From NCBI RefSeq assembly GCF_010731855.1, contig NZ_AP022620.1, forward strand, positions 4,898,001 through 4,962,000: DNA of 64,000 nucleotides, written 5' to 3'. Positions within the stretch are counted from its first letter, which is position 1. Each line of letters begins with the position of its first letter. The position numbers and the translations under genes are program-made. This document shows positions 6,400 through 15,532 of this stretch, piece after piece. Under the pieces are notes generated by a model. It had not been told where the DNA came from, did no database searches, and saw only the letters and a program-made list of their open reading frames with translations. Source of the DNA: Mycolicibacterium anyangense. GTDB lineage: Bacteria; Actinomycetota; Actinomycetes; Mycobacteriales; Mycobacteriaceae.

Positions 6400-8424
6400 T
6401 CAATTCACCCCGGAACCCAGCAGTCGGTGCAGGAACGAGTAGCTCAGCGCCGACTTGAACGCCGTCTGAGCGTTGTCGGCCGCCCCGGCATGGCCACCCT
6501 CGATGTTCTCGTAGTACCAGACGTCGTGGCCGGTCTCTTCCAGCGCGGCCGTCATCTTGCGGGCATGTCCGGGATGCACCCGGTCGTCGCGTGTCGAGGT
6601 CGTGATCAGCACCGGGGGATAGTGCCGGTCGGCGGAGATGTTCTGGTACGGCGAGTACTCGGAGATGAACTCCCAGTCCTGTGGGTCGTCGGGATCGCCG
6701 TATTCGGCCACCCACGACGCCCCGGCCAGCAGCAGATGGAACCGTTTCATGTCCAGCAGGGGCACCTGGCAGACCAGCGCGCCGAACCGCTGCGGGTACT
6801 TCGTGAGCATGATTCCCATCAGCAGGCCACCGTTGCTGCCGCCTTGGGCTCCGAGTTGCGCGACGGTCGTGATCCCGCGCTCGACGAGGTCGCGCGCCAC
6901 CGCGGCGAAGTCCTCGGCCACCTTGTGCCGCCCTTCACGCATTGCCTGGGTGTGCCAGGCCGGCCCGTACTCGCCGCCGCCGCGGATGTTGGCCAGCACG
7001 TAAGTCCCGCCGCGGGACAGCCACAGCCGGCCAAGCACCCCGTCGTACCCCGGCGTCCGGGATACCTCGAACCCGCCGTAGCCGCCCAGCAGTGTGGGTC
7101 CGGGCGCCTTGGTGTGACTGTGCCCGACGACGAAGTAGGGGATTGCTGTGCCGTCATCGGAGGTCGCGAAGTGTTGGGCCACTTCAAGATCCGCGGCGTC
7201 GAAGAACGACGGCGCCCGCTTGATCTCGGTGAGCGCACCACCAGCGGTACCGTGCAGCAGGCGTGACGGGGTCAGGAAGCCACTGGAATCCAGGAAGATC
7301 TCGTCGCCGTCGCTGTCGGCCGCCACGATCACCGTGTTGGTGTTCGCCGTCAGGCCCGGTATCGGTTCGCGCGCCCACGTGCCCGGCGTCACCACCTCCA
7401 CCTGGCTGGCCACATCGGCCAGCGTCACCACCACCAGTCGGTCGCGGGTCCACGAGTACTGGTGCAGGCAGGTGTGTTCGTCGGGCTCGAAGACGACCGC
7501 CAGATCCGCTGTACCGTCGAGGAATCGCTCGAAATCGGCAGCCAGCAGCGACCCCGCCCGATATGAACCCGTCCCAGTGTGCCAGTCGGTACGCAACTCG
7601 ATCAGCAGCCACTGTCGATGCACCGACAAGCTGGCATCGGTCGGTGCATCGATGCGCACCAGCTCCCCCGAACGTAGTTGATAGACATCGTCATTGAAGA
7701 AGTCGATCGCGCGGTACAGCAGGGTTCGCTCGAAACCGGGTGTGCGGTCCACCGAAGCCGAGACGATGACGTCGGTGACCGGGCCGCTGAAGACCGTCTC
7801 GGCCGCCGACAGCGGTTGCCCACGCTTCCACCGTTTGACGATCCGCGGGTAGCCGGACTCGGTCATCGAATCCGGACCGAAGTCGGTACCGACCAGGACG
7901 GTGTCGTGGTCTTCCCACGTCACGTTCGACTTCGCCTCCGGCAGCGCGAAGCCGTCAGCCACGAATTGCCGCCCCACCATGTCGAATTCGCGCACCACGG
8001 CGGCATCTGACCCGCCCCGGGACAAGCTGACCAGGGCCAGGCTGTGATCGGGTTCGATGACATCTGCCCCGGCCCACACCCAGTTCTCCCCGTCTGCGCG
8101 GGCCAGTTCGTCGACGTCGATGATGACGTCCCACTCCGGAATCTCGGTCAGATAGCTGTCCAGGGTGGTCCGCCGCCACACGCCCTTGGGGTTGGCGGCG
8201 TCACGCCAGAAGTTGTACAAGTACGCACCGCGGCGTCGCACGTACGGAATGCGGGCGTCGGTGTCGAGGACCTCCAGCGCCTCGGCCCGCAACTGCTCGA
8301 ACGTCTGGTCGCGGAACTCGGCGATCGTGGGCTCGTTGTGCTTGCGCACCCAGTCGAGCTGGTCGTCTCCCGAGATCTCCTCGAGCCACAGGTACGGGTC
8401 GTTGTCTTCAGCCGCGTTCGTCAC
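6400..8424 (-). CDS. S9-family prolyl oligopeptidase-like serine peptidase
   Basis: A 674-residue cytoplasmic peptidase with an N-terminal beta-propeller (begins DPYLWLEEISGDDQLDWVRKHN, typical of the family) and a C-terminal alpha/beta hydrolase domain. The nucleophile is Ser530 in GAQGGSNGGLLMG. The aspartate is Asp613 or Asp614 in TSTRDDRVHPGHARKM, and the histidine is His645 in IEGGHAGA. It cleaves short proline-containing or other oligopeptides. The start is GTG 8424, after which homology begins at once; the open frame extends much further upstream but antisense to other genes. It is divergent from a diguanylate cyclase gene. From memory it is the Rv0457c counterpart. Confidence 0.92.
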   Translation of the reverse strand: MTNAAEDNDPYLWLEEISGDDQLDWVRKHNEPTIAEFRDQTFEQLRAEALEVLDTDARIPYVRRRGAYLYNFWRDAANPKGVWRRTTLDSYLTEIPEWDVIIDVDELARADGENWVWAGADVIEPDHSLALVSLSRGGSDAAVVREFDMVGRQFVADGFALPEAKSNVTWEDHDTVLVGTDFGPDSMTESGYPRIVKRWKRGQPLSAAETVFSGPVTDVIVSASVDRTPGFERTLLYRAIDFFNDDVYQLRSGELVRIDAPTDASLSVHRQWLLIELRTDWHTGTGSYRAGSLLAADFERFLDGTADLAVVFEPDEHTCLHQYSWTRDRLVVVTLADVASQVEVVTPGTWAREPIPGLTANTNTVIVAADSDGDEIFLDSSGFLTPSRLLHGTAGGALTEIKRAPSFFDAADLEVAQHFATSDDGTAIPYFVVGHSHTKAPGPTLLGGYGGFEVSRTPGYDGVLGRLWLSRGGTYVLANIRGGGEYGPAWHTQAMREGRHKVAEDFAAVARDLVERGITTVAQLGAQGGSNGGLLMGIMLTKYPQRFGALVCQVPLLDMKRFHLLLAGASWVAEYGDPDDPQDWEFISEYSPYQNISADRHYPPVLITTSTRDDRVHPGHARKMTAALEETGHDVWYYENIEGGHAGAADNAQTAFKSALSYSFLHRLLGSGVN

Positions 8425-8520
8425 CCAACCATTCTGCGTAGCCGGCCCGGCCCCGGTCGATCCGGTGGCAACAACCGGCAGGCTCGGTACGATCGGCCCA
8501 GCTAGGTATTGGGGGCGCAG

Positions 8521-9585
8521 GTGAATCATGTCCGCCAGTGGTGGCGACAGCCGGACCGCTATGAGTGGTTCGCGGACTATCTCGCCTCGCGCCGGCTGGC
8601 TTCCATCGCTCGCGGCGTGATGGCGGTGATCGTGGCGGTCCTCGCCGGGGCCATGGCGTTGATGACGTTCAGTCCGGCCGGCCCGCACGGGTGGGCGCGC
8701 GGTGTCGCCCTGGCAGTCGCCGCAGGTTTTGCCGGGATCGCCGCTGCGTATGCGCTGCGATGGCCGAGCAGGCGATTGTCGACGGCCTTCTCGATGTTCG
8801 GCACGGCAGGCGTCGCGGTGGTGGCCCTGACCCAGACCGAAGAACACGCCGGACTGCTGACCTGCTGGGCATTCCTGGGCCTTGCTGCCTATGTGGCGAC
8901 CTGCCACAGCCCCCGCCTCCTCGTGTTCACGGTGGGCGTCGCGCTCGCAACGGCTGTCGCTAGTGCGGCCCGCATGGTGCTGGTCGATGATGTCCCGATG
9001 GCCGCGGCCACGCTCGTGCTCGCCACCGGCGGCCTGCTCACTGTCCCGTTCGGCGGGCAGATCCTCATGCGGCTGCTGTGGAACGACGCGGTGTCGACCG
9101 ATCCGTTGACCGGCCTGGCGAACCGGCGAGGCTTCCGCCGGTCGGCCCGCGCCCTCCTCCGCGGTGGCCTGCGTCGCGGCCCGGTGTGCTTCAGCGTGGT
9201 GATGATCGATCTGGACGGCTTCAAACGCCTCAACGACACCCTCGGTCACGCGGTCGGCGACCAGATCCTTGTGGAGGTGGCGGCCACGATTCAGGAGGTT
9301 GGCGGACCTGGGGTCCTGGCCGCCCGCGTGGGCGGCGAGGAATTCGTCATCGCCCAGGCATCGCCGGCCCGGGAAGTGGAGATGCTCGCCCGCAGGCTCT
9401 GTGCGGCGATCGCCGCCAATGCCTGGGGCGTGACAGCGAGTCTGGGGATCGCCGATGTGACGGTGACCGACCCGGCCGAGGATGTCCGCGCGGTGATCGA
9501 GGGTGCGATCGCTGCTGCCGATATGGCGATGTATGAAGCAAAGCGCGCAGGCGGCAACCAGATTCGCCAATCGGCTGCCGCCTGA
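8521..9585 (+). CDS. GGDEF-domain diguanylate cyclase with N-terminal membrane domain
   Basis: A 354-residue protein with an N-terminal region of about six hydrophobic helices (roughly residues 25-175) and a C-terminal GGDEF domain. The domain opens with STDPLTGLANRRGF, carries the metal and substrate motif IDLDGFKRLNDTLGHAVGDQ, and has an intact active-site signature RVGGEEF at residues 271-275. It should make cyclic di-GMP from two GTP. The position five residues before the signature reads GPGV instead of RxxD, so the product-inhibition I-site is missing. GTG 8521 follows a GGGGG ribosome-binding stretch; TTG 8509 is an alternative. Expressed divergently from the S9 peptidase. Confidence 0.88.
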   Translation: MNHVRQWWRQPDRYEWFADYLASRRLASIARGVMAVIVAVLAGAMALMTFSPAGPHGWARGVALAVAAGFAGIAAAYALRWPSRRLSTAFSMFGTAGVAVVALTQTEEHAGLLTCWAFLGLAAYVATCHSPRLLVFTVGVALATAVASAARMVLVDDVPMAAATLVLATGGLLTVPFGGQILMRLLWNDAVSTDPLTGLANRRGFRRSARALLRGGLRRGPVCFSVVMIDLDGFKRLNDTLGHAVGDQILVEVAATIQEVGGPGVLAARVGGEEFVIAQASPAREVEMLARRLCAAIAANAWGVTASLGIADVTVTDPAEDVRAVIEGAIAAADMAMYEAKRAGGNQIRQSAAA

Positions 9586-9596
9586 GCGCCCGTGCC

Positions 9597-11411
9597 TCAG
9601 CTGAGGTGATGCACCTCCTGCAAGCCGTACACCGGTGTCGGGATCCCCTCGTAGCGTGCCTTGAGCTGCAGCGCCAGATACAGCGAGTAGTGCCGTGACT
9701 GATGCAGGTTGCCGCCGTGGAACCACAAGTTGTCCTGCTGGGTCGGCTTCCACATGTTGCGCTGTTCGCCCTCCCAGGGCCCGGGGTCCTTGGGGGTGTC
9801 CGAACCAAGACCCCACACCTTGCCCACCTTGTCGGCAACCTCCTGACCGATCAGGTCTGCCGCCCAGCCGTTCATCGAACCGAAGCCGGTGGCATATACC
9901 ACCAGGTCGGCGGGCAACTCCGTGCCGTCGGCCAGGATGACAGCGTCCTCGGTGAGGTGAGACACCTGACCGTGGGCGAGTTTGATCTTGCCGTCGGCCA
10001 CCAGGTCGCAGGCGCCGACGTCGATGTAGTAGCCCGAACCGCGCCGCAGATACTTCATGAACAGTCCGGAACCATCTGCGCCCCAATCTAATTCGAAGCC
10101 AGCCGCAGTGAGGCGGTCGTAGAACTCCTTGTCACGTTCCCGCATCTGGTCATACAGCGGGATCTGGAACTCGTGCATGATGCGGTAGGGCAGCGACGCG
10201 AACGTCAGGTCGGCCTTCTCCGTGGTCATCCCCGCCGCGAGTGCACGTTCGGAGTACAGATCGCCGAGGCCGATCTCCATCAGGCTCTCCGACTTCACGA
10301 TGTGCGTCGAGGACCGCTGCACCATGGTCACGTCGACGCCGTTCTCGTAGAGCGCCTTGCAGATGTCGTGCGCGGAGTTGTTCGACCCGATCACGACGGC
10401 CTTCTTGCCCGCGTACGGGTCCGGCCCCGGATGGGCGCTGGAGTGGTGCTGGTCGCCGCGGAAGACGTCCTGGCCCGGCAGCGTCGGCACACTGGGCTTG
10501 CCGGACATGCCGGTCGCCAGCACCAGCTGCGTCGGATGCAGCGTCAGCCGCTCGCCGTCGCGGTCCACCTCCACGGTCCACGTCTTGGTGCCCTCGTCGT
10601 AGGACGCCGACAGGCATGTCGTCTTCGACCAGTACGGCACCTCCATGACGCGGGTATAGAACTCCAGCCAGTCGCCGATCTTGTCCTTCGGCGCGAACAC
10701 CGGCCAGTTCTGGGGGAACGGCAAATAGGGCAGATGGTCGTACCAGACCGGGTCGTGCAGGCACAGTGACTTGTACCGCTTGCGCCATTGGTCACCCGGC
10801 CGTTCGTGACGGTCGACGACGATGGCGGGCACCCCGAGCTGACGCAGCCGAGCCCCCAGCGCGATCCCGCCCTGGCCACCGCCGATCACCAGCACATAGG
10901 GCTGCACGGTGCGCCCCAGTTCGGCCTCCTCCTGCGCGCGCTTCTCCGCCCAGGAACGCCGGTCCGGGTCGTTACCGTGTACCGCGCCCAGTACCCGCGA
11001 CGGTCCCTTGGCCTCCTCGAAGCCCTTGAGTTCCTGCAACGCCGTCAGCAGGGTCCACCCCTGGTCGCCCTTGAGCCGGAGGTGCCCCGTTGCCCGCCCG
11101 GTTGCGGTCTCGAACTCGATGAACGCCGAGGTCACGTCGCCGTCAACAGTCGGCGCCTCGCGGGTCCGAAACCCCGACGGGTCGGTGTCGTCGAGCCGGG
11201 CGGCCAGCATGCCGGCGATCGCGTCACGCCCCTCGACGGTCTTGATGTTCCAGGTGAACGACACCAGGTCGCGCCAGAAGCTGTCGGTGGCGAATTGCGC
11301 TGCGGCACGGTCGATATCGCGGGCCGCCAGCGCGGCCTCGAAGTCGGCCAGCCAGGCGTCGACCCGCTGCTGCGGGGTGAGGTCTGTCCGTGGTTCCAGT
11401 GTTGATGTCAT
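9597..11411 (-). CDS. Flavin-containing monooxygenase with N-terminal NTF2-like domain
   Basis: A 604-residue protein starting at ATG 11411. Residues about 15-130 look like an NTF2/SnoaL-like domain (VDAWLADFEAALAARDIDRA, then FWRDLVSFTWNIKTVEGRDAI). The remainder is a two-dinucleotide-fold flavoprotein with an FAD motif VLVIGGGQGGIALGARLRQLG and an NADPH motif AVVIGSNNSAHDICKALYENG. It also has the conserved ATGF segment (VVYATGFGSMNGWA) of Baeyer-Villiger and N-hydroxylating monooxygenases. A ketone or other small substrate is likely. It is divergent from the butanediol dehydrogenase gene across a dyad-rich 118-base spacer, suggesting shared control. Confidence 0.85.
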   Translation of the reverse strand: MTSTLEPRTDLTPQQRVDAWLADFEAALAARDIDRAAAQFATDSFWRDLVSFTWNIKTVEGRDAIAGMLAARLDDTDPSGFRTREAPTVDGDVTSAFIEFETATGRATGHLRLKGDQGWTLLTALQELKGFEEAKGPSRVLGAVHGNDPDRRSWAEKRAQEEAELGRTVQPYVLVIGGGQGGIALGARLRQLGVPAIVVDRHERPGDQWRKRYKSLCLHDPVWYDHLPYLPFPQNWPVFAPKDKIGDWLEFYTRVMEVPYWSKTTCLSASYDEGTKTWTVEVDRDGERLTLHPTQLVLATGMSGKPSVPTLPGQDVFRGDQHHSSAHPGPDPYAGKKAVVIGSNNSAHDICKALYENGVDVTMVQRSSTHIVKSESLMEIGLGDLYSERALAAGMTTEKADLTFASLPYRIMHEFQIPLYDQMRERDKEFYDRLTAAGFELDWGADGSGLFMKYLRRGSGYYIDVGACDLVADGKIKLAHGQVSHLTEDAVILADGTELPADLVVYATGFGSMNGWAADLIGQEVADKVGKVWGLGSDTPKDPGPWEGEQRNMWKPTQQDNLWFHGGNLHQSRHYSLYLALQLKARYEGIPTPVYGLQEVHHLS

Positions 11412-11447
11412 GTGAGGCAGGACACACCGCGGCTTGATGGGTCGACA

Positions 11448-11494
11448 AGAGTTGCGAGGCGTTGCAACCGGCAGCTGCAACCCCCTGCAACTCT
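11448..11494. promoter_or_regulatory. Nested dyad operator between monooxygenase and butanediol dehydrogenase genes
   Basis: The outer arms AGAGTTGC (11448-11455) and GCAACTCT (11487-11494) are perfect inverted repeats. Inside them lie GTTGCAAC (11461-11468) and GCTGCAAC (11474-11481). The repeated TTGCAAC/CTGCAAC unit in a divergent promoter region, with a regulator gene three genes downstream, suggests an operator for the GAF-domain regulator or another local regulator. Confidence 0.5.
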
Positions 11495-11501
11495 TTCGGG
11501 A

Positions 11502-11517
11502 TGTGGTCGCGGTCACA
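11502..11517. promoter_or_regulatory. CRP-like site upstream of butanediol dehydrogenase
   Basis: TGTGG-TCGCGG-TCACA matches the actinobacterial CRP consensus TGTGA-N6-TCACA with one mismatch. It ends 12 bases before the ATG at 11530, close enough to act as a repressing site or to lie near the transcription start. It is weaker than the perfect site at 45957. Confidence 0.4.
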
Positions 11518-11529
11518 TAGAACTGTCAC

Positions 11530-12576
11530 ATGAAAGCAGCTGTCTACTACGGGCCGAACAAGGTCGAGATCGACGACATCGCCGAACCGGAGCCCGCGCC
11601 GGGCACCGTCAAACTCAAGGTCGGGTTCAACGGAATCTGTGGCACCGACCTGCACGAGTACTACGCCGGGCCGATCTTCGTGCCGACCGAACCCCACCCG
11701 CTCACCGGTGCCCAACTGCCGCTGACCATCGGTCACGAGTTCTCCGGCACCATCACCGCGGTCGGCGACGGCGTCACCGGCTGGGCGCCGGGCGACCGGG
11801 TCGCCGTCGAACCCATCTACAAGTGTGACCACTGCGGCCCTTGCCGGGCCGGCAACTACAACGTGTGCCAGCAGATCGGATTCCACGGCTTGATGTCCGA
11901 CGGCGGGATGGCCGAATACACCGTCGTGCCGACGAGCATGTTGCACAAGCTGCCCGACAGTGTCTCCCTGGAACTCGGCGCCCTGGTCGAACCGATGTCG
12001 GTGGCCTACCACGCGGCCACCCTCGGTGATGTGCATCCCGGGGACACCGCCATGGTGTTCGGCGCCGGCCCCATCGGCATCGGACTGTGGTTTGCGTTGC
12101 GGGGCAAGGGTCTTGACGACGTCCTGGTCGTCGAGCCCTCGCCGACCCGTCGCGCCGCGATCGAGGCTCTCGGCGCCACGACGCTCGACCCGACCACGCT
12201 GGACGTGCCGACGTTCATCGCCGACCACACCCACGGTGGGGGAGCCGATGCCGTCTTCGACGCAGCCGGCGTTACCCCCGCGGTGACGACCGCCCTGGCC
12301 TGCATCGGATCGCGCAAACCCATGATCAGCGTGGCGATCTACGAAAAGCCATTGGAGACACCACTTCTGAACCTCGTGATGAACGAGAGCCGGATTCAGG
12401 GCTCGCTGTGCTACACCAGCGCCGACTTCCAGGCCGTCATCGCCCTGATGGCCACCGGCGCCTACGACACCACCGGCTGGGTGACCCGGATCCCGATCGA
12501 CGACGTCGTCGACGAAGGATTCGAAGCCCTGCACGCCGGCAAGAAGATGAAAGTCCTCGTCGACCCCACCATCTGA
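11530..12576 (+). CDS. Zinc-dependent 2,3-butanediol dehydrogenase-type alcohol dehydrogenase
   Basis: A 348-residue medium-chain dehydrogenase. The catalytic zinc site is visible as GICGTDLHEYYAGP and GHEFSGTI, the structural zinc region as CDHCGPCRAGNYNVC, and the NAD-binding loop as VFGAGPIGIGLWFALRG. The sequence around FNGICGTDLHEY and PLTIGHEFSG is typical of (R,R)-butanediol dehydrogenases, so it probably interconverts acetoin and 2,3-butanediol with NAD(H). No clear ribosome-binding site precedes the ATG. It is followed after 13 bases by an acetoin reductase-like SDR and then a GAF regulator, forming an acetoin/butanediol operon. Confidence 0.85.
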   Translation: MKAAVYYGPNKVEIDDIAEPEPAPGTVKLKVGFNGICGTDLHEYYAGPIFVPTEPHPLTGAQLPLTIGHEFSGTITAVGDGVTGWAPGDRVAVEPIYKCDHCGPCRAGNYNVCQQIGFHGLMSDGGMAEYTVVPTSMLHKLPDSVSLELGALVEPMSVAYHAATLGDVHPGDTAMVFGAGPIGIGLWFALRGKGLDDVLVVEPSPTRRAAIEALGATTLDPTTLDVPTFIADHTHGGGADAVFDAAGVTPAVTTALACIGSRKPMISVAIYEKPLETPLLNLVMNESRIQGSLCYTSADFQAVIALMATGAYDTTGWVTRIPIDDVVDEGFEALHAGKKMKVLVDPTI

Positions 12577-12589
12577 ACGGAGCATCGCC

Positions 12590-13369
12590 ATGGCATTGGA
12601 AGGAAAGGTCGCCCTGGTCACCGGGGCAGCCCGCGGAATCGGCCGGGGAATCGCGCTGCGACTGGCCCGTGACGGCGCCGACATCGCACTGGTGGATCTG
12701 GGCACCGACGGTATCGACGCCGTCGCCGCCGAGATCGCCGAAATAGGAAGCAAAACAACCACATTCGCTGCCGACGTCAGCGATCGTGAGCAGGTGTTCG
12801 CCGCCGTCGAGCACGCTGCCCAGGCCTTGGGTGGGCTCGACATCATGGTGAACAACGCCGGCATTGCCCTGGTCGGGCCAATCGCCGACGTCACCGAAGA
12901 GGAAGCCGCGCGCGTCTGGGCCATCAATGTCAACGGAGTGCTCTGGGGCATCCAGGCGGCCGCGGCCAAGTTCAAAGAACTGGGCAGGCCCGGCAAGATC
13001 ATTAACGCCTCGTCGATCGCCGGCCACGACGGATTCGCCATGCTCGGGGTCTACAGCGCATCGAAGTTCGCGGTGCGCGCACTCACCCAGGCAGCAGCCA
13101 AGGAGCACGCCGCCGAAGGGATCACCGTCAACGCGTACTGCCCCGGTGTGGTCGGCACCGATATGTGGGTTGAGATCGACAAGCGCTTCGCCGAACTCAC
13201 CGGGGCCGCCGAGGGCGAGACCTACGACAAGTTCGTCGGGGGTATCGCGCTCGGACGCGCCGAGACCCCAGACGACGTCGCCGGATTCGTGTCCTATCTG
13301 GCCGGACCGGACGCCGACTACATGACCGGACAGTCCGGCCTGATCGACGGCGGCCTGGTTTACCGCTGA
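12590..13369 (+). CDS. Short-chain dehydrogenase, acetoin/diacetyl reductase-like
   Basis: A 259-residue classical SDR. The cofactor motif is TGAARGIGRG, the NNAG strand reads MVNNAGIALVGP, the catalytic serine is in NASSIAGHDG, and the catalytic pair is YSASK. The substrate-loop segment PGVVGTDMWVEIDKRFAELTG resembles (S)-acetoin-forming diacetyl reductases. Together with the preceding butanediol dehydrogenase it would cover both stereochemical routes between diacetyl, acetoin and butanediol; this assignment is inferred from resemblance and context. An AACGGAG ribosome-binding stretch precedes the ATG at 12590. Confidence 0.85.
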   Translation: MALEGKVALVTGAARGIGRGIALRLARDGADIALVDLGTDGIDAVAAEIAEIGSKTTTFAADVSDREQVFAAVEHAAQALGGLDIMVNNAGIALVGPIADVTEEEAARVWAINVNGVLWGIQAAAAKFKELGRPGKIINASSIAGHDGFAMLGVYSASKFAVRALTQAAAKEHAAEGITVNAYCPGVVGTDMWVEIDKRFAELTGAAEGETYDKFVGGIALGRAETPDDVAGFVSYLAGPDADYMTGQSGLIDGGLVYR

Positions 13370-13389
13370 GATGCGGAGCACAATCGGCA

Positions 13390-14679
13390 GTGATGCAAGG
13401 GACCTACGTGCCTGAGCCCGCGGTCGCGGTCGGCGAAGACCCGCGCAGTTATGCGCGGTTGATGTCGGCTGTCTACGACGCGACGATGGCGGGCTACCGC
13501 GCACCGGCCCGGCCACGAGACGTCATCGGCGAATCGTGGCGCCGGCTGATCTCGGCCGGCGTCGACCCCGACAGCCGCACCCCGCCGGTCGTGGAGTCCG
13601 GTGGGCTCGAGACGTTGCGCCGCGCATCGGGTCTGATGTCGGTGCTCGACGAGGTGTCCCGCGGACTGGAATCCATCGTCGCCGACGGCACCAACATCCT
13701 GGTCGTCGCCGATGCGCAGGGACGGGTGCTGTGGCGGTCCGGCTCGCCTGCGGTGCTGGGCAATGCCGACCGGCTCGGATTCGTGGAGGGTGCACGCTGG
13801 GCCGAAGACGAGGTCGGAACCAACGCCATCGGCACCGCGCTGGTGTCCAACCGCGCCGTCCAGGTGTTCTCGGCCGAGCACTTCGTGCGCAGCCACCACT
13901 CCTGGACCTGTGCCGGGGCGCCGATCCGGGATCCGCGAACGGGTCACGTGATCGGCGTCGTCGACATCTCGGGGCCCGCGGCGACGGTGCATCCCACCAC
14001 CGTCGCCCTCGTCGATGCCGTGGCCCGGCTCGCCGAATCGCATCTGCGCGAACAGCATGACCGCACCCTCAACAGGTTGCGGATGGTGGCCGCCCCGATC
14101 CTGGCCCGCATCGGCAAGCCGGCGCTGGCCGTCGACGCGGAAGGCTGGGTGGCCGCCGTCGACTCGTTGCCGCTGCACAACCGGATCCTGTTGCCCGAGC
14201 TCGTCAGCCCCGGCCGGCTGTGGATCCCCACCTTCGGCATGTGCGACGTCGACGTCCTCCCCGGCGGCTGGCTGGTCCGCCCCGCCGAGGACGACGACGC
14301 GCCCGCACCGGCACAGGTCTGCCTGAACCTCAGCGGCGCACCGGTGCTCGACATGGCCGGACAGTTCGGCCAATGGCGCCACGACATCTCGCTGCGCCAT
14401 GCCGAGATCCTGTTGATCCTGGCCCGCAACCCGCAGGGCCGCACTGCCCCGGAACTGGCCGCCGATCTCTACGGCGACCGGTCCCGGGTCGTCACTGTTC
14501 GGGCCGAGCTGTCCCGGCTGCGCAAGCAGTTCGCCGGCCTGCTCGCCGCCCAGCCGTATCGGTTCGCGGCCGGAATCGATGTAACGGTGCGCTACCCCAC
14601 GGACACAGCCATGACGTTGCCCGCGTCCACCGCACCCGCGGTCCGTGCCGTTCGCCGCACAGGAGGAACCCTCGAATGA
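13390..14679 (+). CDS. GAF-domain transcriptional regulator (AcoR-like, lacking the AAA+ domain)
   Basis: A 429-residue regulator. An AcoR-type GAF region at about residues 60-215 contains ILVVADAQGRVLWRSGS, EDEVGTNAIGTAL and HHSWTCAGAPIRDP, the hallmark of acetoin-catabolism activators. No sigma-54 AAA+ ATPase domain follows. The C-terminal third ends in a winged-helix-like segment (LRHAEILLILARNPQGRT, then LYGDRSRVVTVRAELSRLRKQF). It probably controls the adjoining dehydrogenase genes in response to acetoin or a related ligand. It starts with GTG 13390 or ATG 13393 and overlaps the DUF779 gene by four bases (ATGA). Confidence 0.82.
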   Translation: MMQGTYVPEPAVAVGEDPRSYARLMSAVYDATMAGYRAPARPRDVIGESWRRLISAGVDPDSRTPPVVESGGLETLRRASGLMSVLDEVSRGLESIVADGTNILVVADAQGRVLWRSGSPAVLGNADRLGFVEGARWAEDEVGTNAIGTALVSNRAVQVFSAEHFVRSHHSWTCAGAPIRDPRTGHVIGVVDISGPAATVHPTTVALVDAVARLAESHLREQHDRTLNRLRMVAAPILARIGKPALAVDAEGWVAAVDSLPLHNRILLPELVSPGRLWIPTFGMCDVDVLPGGWLVRPAEDDDAPAPAQVCLNLSGAPVLDMAGQFGQWRHDISLRHAEILLILARNPQGRTAPELAADLYGDRSRVVTVRAELSRLRKQFAGLLAAQPYRFAAGIDVTVRYPTDTAMTLPASTAPAVRAVRRTGGTLE

Positions 14680-15224
14680 GTGATGTCGGCGCGCTTATCG
14701 GCGCTCAGCGACGGCAACCGCGCCCACATCGCGGGGACGAGTCGCCGCCCCGGGCCCTGATCACCGCGGCCGCCGCCGACCTGCTGCACCGACTGCAGGA
14801 CCGCCACGGCCCGGTGATGTTTCACCAGTCCGGCGGCTGTTGTGACGGCTCCTCGCCCATGTGTTACCCCGACGGCGACTTCATCGTCGGGGACCGCGAC
14901 GTCCTGCTCGAGATCCTCGAGGATGCCCCGGTGTGGATTTCGGGCCCACAGTTCGAGGCGTGGAAACACACCCAGCTGGTGATCGATGTGGTGCCCGGCC
15001 GCGGTGGCGGTTTCAGCCTCGAATCGCCGGAGGGCATGCGCTTCCTCAGTCGCGGACGGGCGTTCACCGATGCCGAGAACGAGTTGCTGGCCGCCTCCCC
15101 GCCGCTGACCGGAATCGACGTCGAACGCGGTGCCCGACCACCCGCGCGGACCGATCTGGTGGTCGCCGAGGCAGCGGATGCCTGCCCGATCCCTGGTGGG
15201 CGCGCCGGAGTCGTTCAGCCGTAG
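14676..15224 (+). CDS. DUF779 protein
   Basis: A 182-residue protein whose core (HGPVMFHQSGGCCDGSSPMC, then LEILEDAPVWISGPQFEAWK and VVPGRGGGFSLESPEGMRF) matches DUF779, a family usually encoded beside aldehyde dehydrogenases of the acetaldehyde/acetoin pathway. The CCDG...MC cysteine cluster could bind metal. From memory it corresponds to Rv0459; the aldehyde dehydrogenase that precedes that gene in M. tuberculosis is not here, replaced by the butanediol island. The start overlaps the regulator stop (ATGA), with an AGGAGG ribosome-binding site at about 14661. Confidence 0.8.
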   Translation: MSDVGALIGAQRRQPRPHRGDESPPRALITAAAADLLHRLQDRHGPVMFHQSGGCCDGSSPMCYPDGDFIVGDRDVLLEILEDAPVWISGPQFEAWKHTQLVIDVVPGRGGGFSLESPEGMRFLSRGRAFTDAENELLAASPPLTGIDVERGARPPARTDLVVAEAADACPIPGGRAGVVQP

Positions 15225-15253
15225 TCCGCGGCAGGGCACGTATCGTCATAGGG

Positions 15254-15532
15254 GTGATACCCCTGCCTCGGGCATGGCTGCTCACAAGCGCGTTGCTGGT
15301 CGGCTGCGTGACCGGCCTGATCGCCGCCGTCGTCACGACCGTGCTGGTCAAAGCCCCGATTCGTCCCGACCTGGTGGTGGCGCTGGTCATCGGTGTACCG
15401 GGCGCGATCGGGATGCTGACCATCCTGTTGTCCGGCCGGCGCTGGCTTACGACGGTGGGTGCGTTCATCCTGGCGATGGCCCCGGGTTGGCTCGCGACGC
15501 TCGTCCTCATTCAGGTGGTGTCCGGTGGCTGA
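15254..15532 (+). CDS. Small hydrophobic membrane protein (Rv0460-like)
   Basis: A 92-residue protein made almost wholly of three transmembrane segments (residues about 7-27, 36-56 and 63-86). GTG 15254 lies in GGGGTGATACCCC, a short palindrome that would partly occlude the start. No function is known. It lies between the DUF779 gene and a second membrane gene that it overlaps by eight bases, an order I recall as Rv0459-Rv0460-Rv0461. Confidence 0.65.
   Translation: MIPLPRAWLLTSALLVGCVTGLIAAVVTTVLVKAPIRPDLVVALVIGVPGAIGMLTILLSGRRWLTTVGAFILAMAPGWLATLVLIQVVSGG

Noticed and set aside
8425..10086. Upstream extension of the S9 peptidase frame to over 1200 codons
   Set aside because: It runs antisense to the GGDEF gene and part of the monooxygenase gene; homology to the peptidase begins only at GTG 8424. 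High-GC antisense frames are expected.
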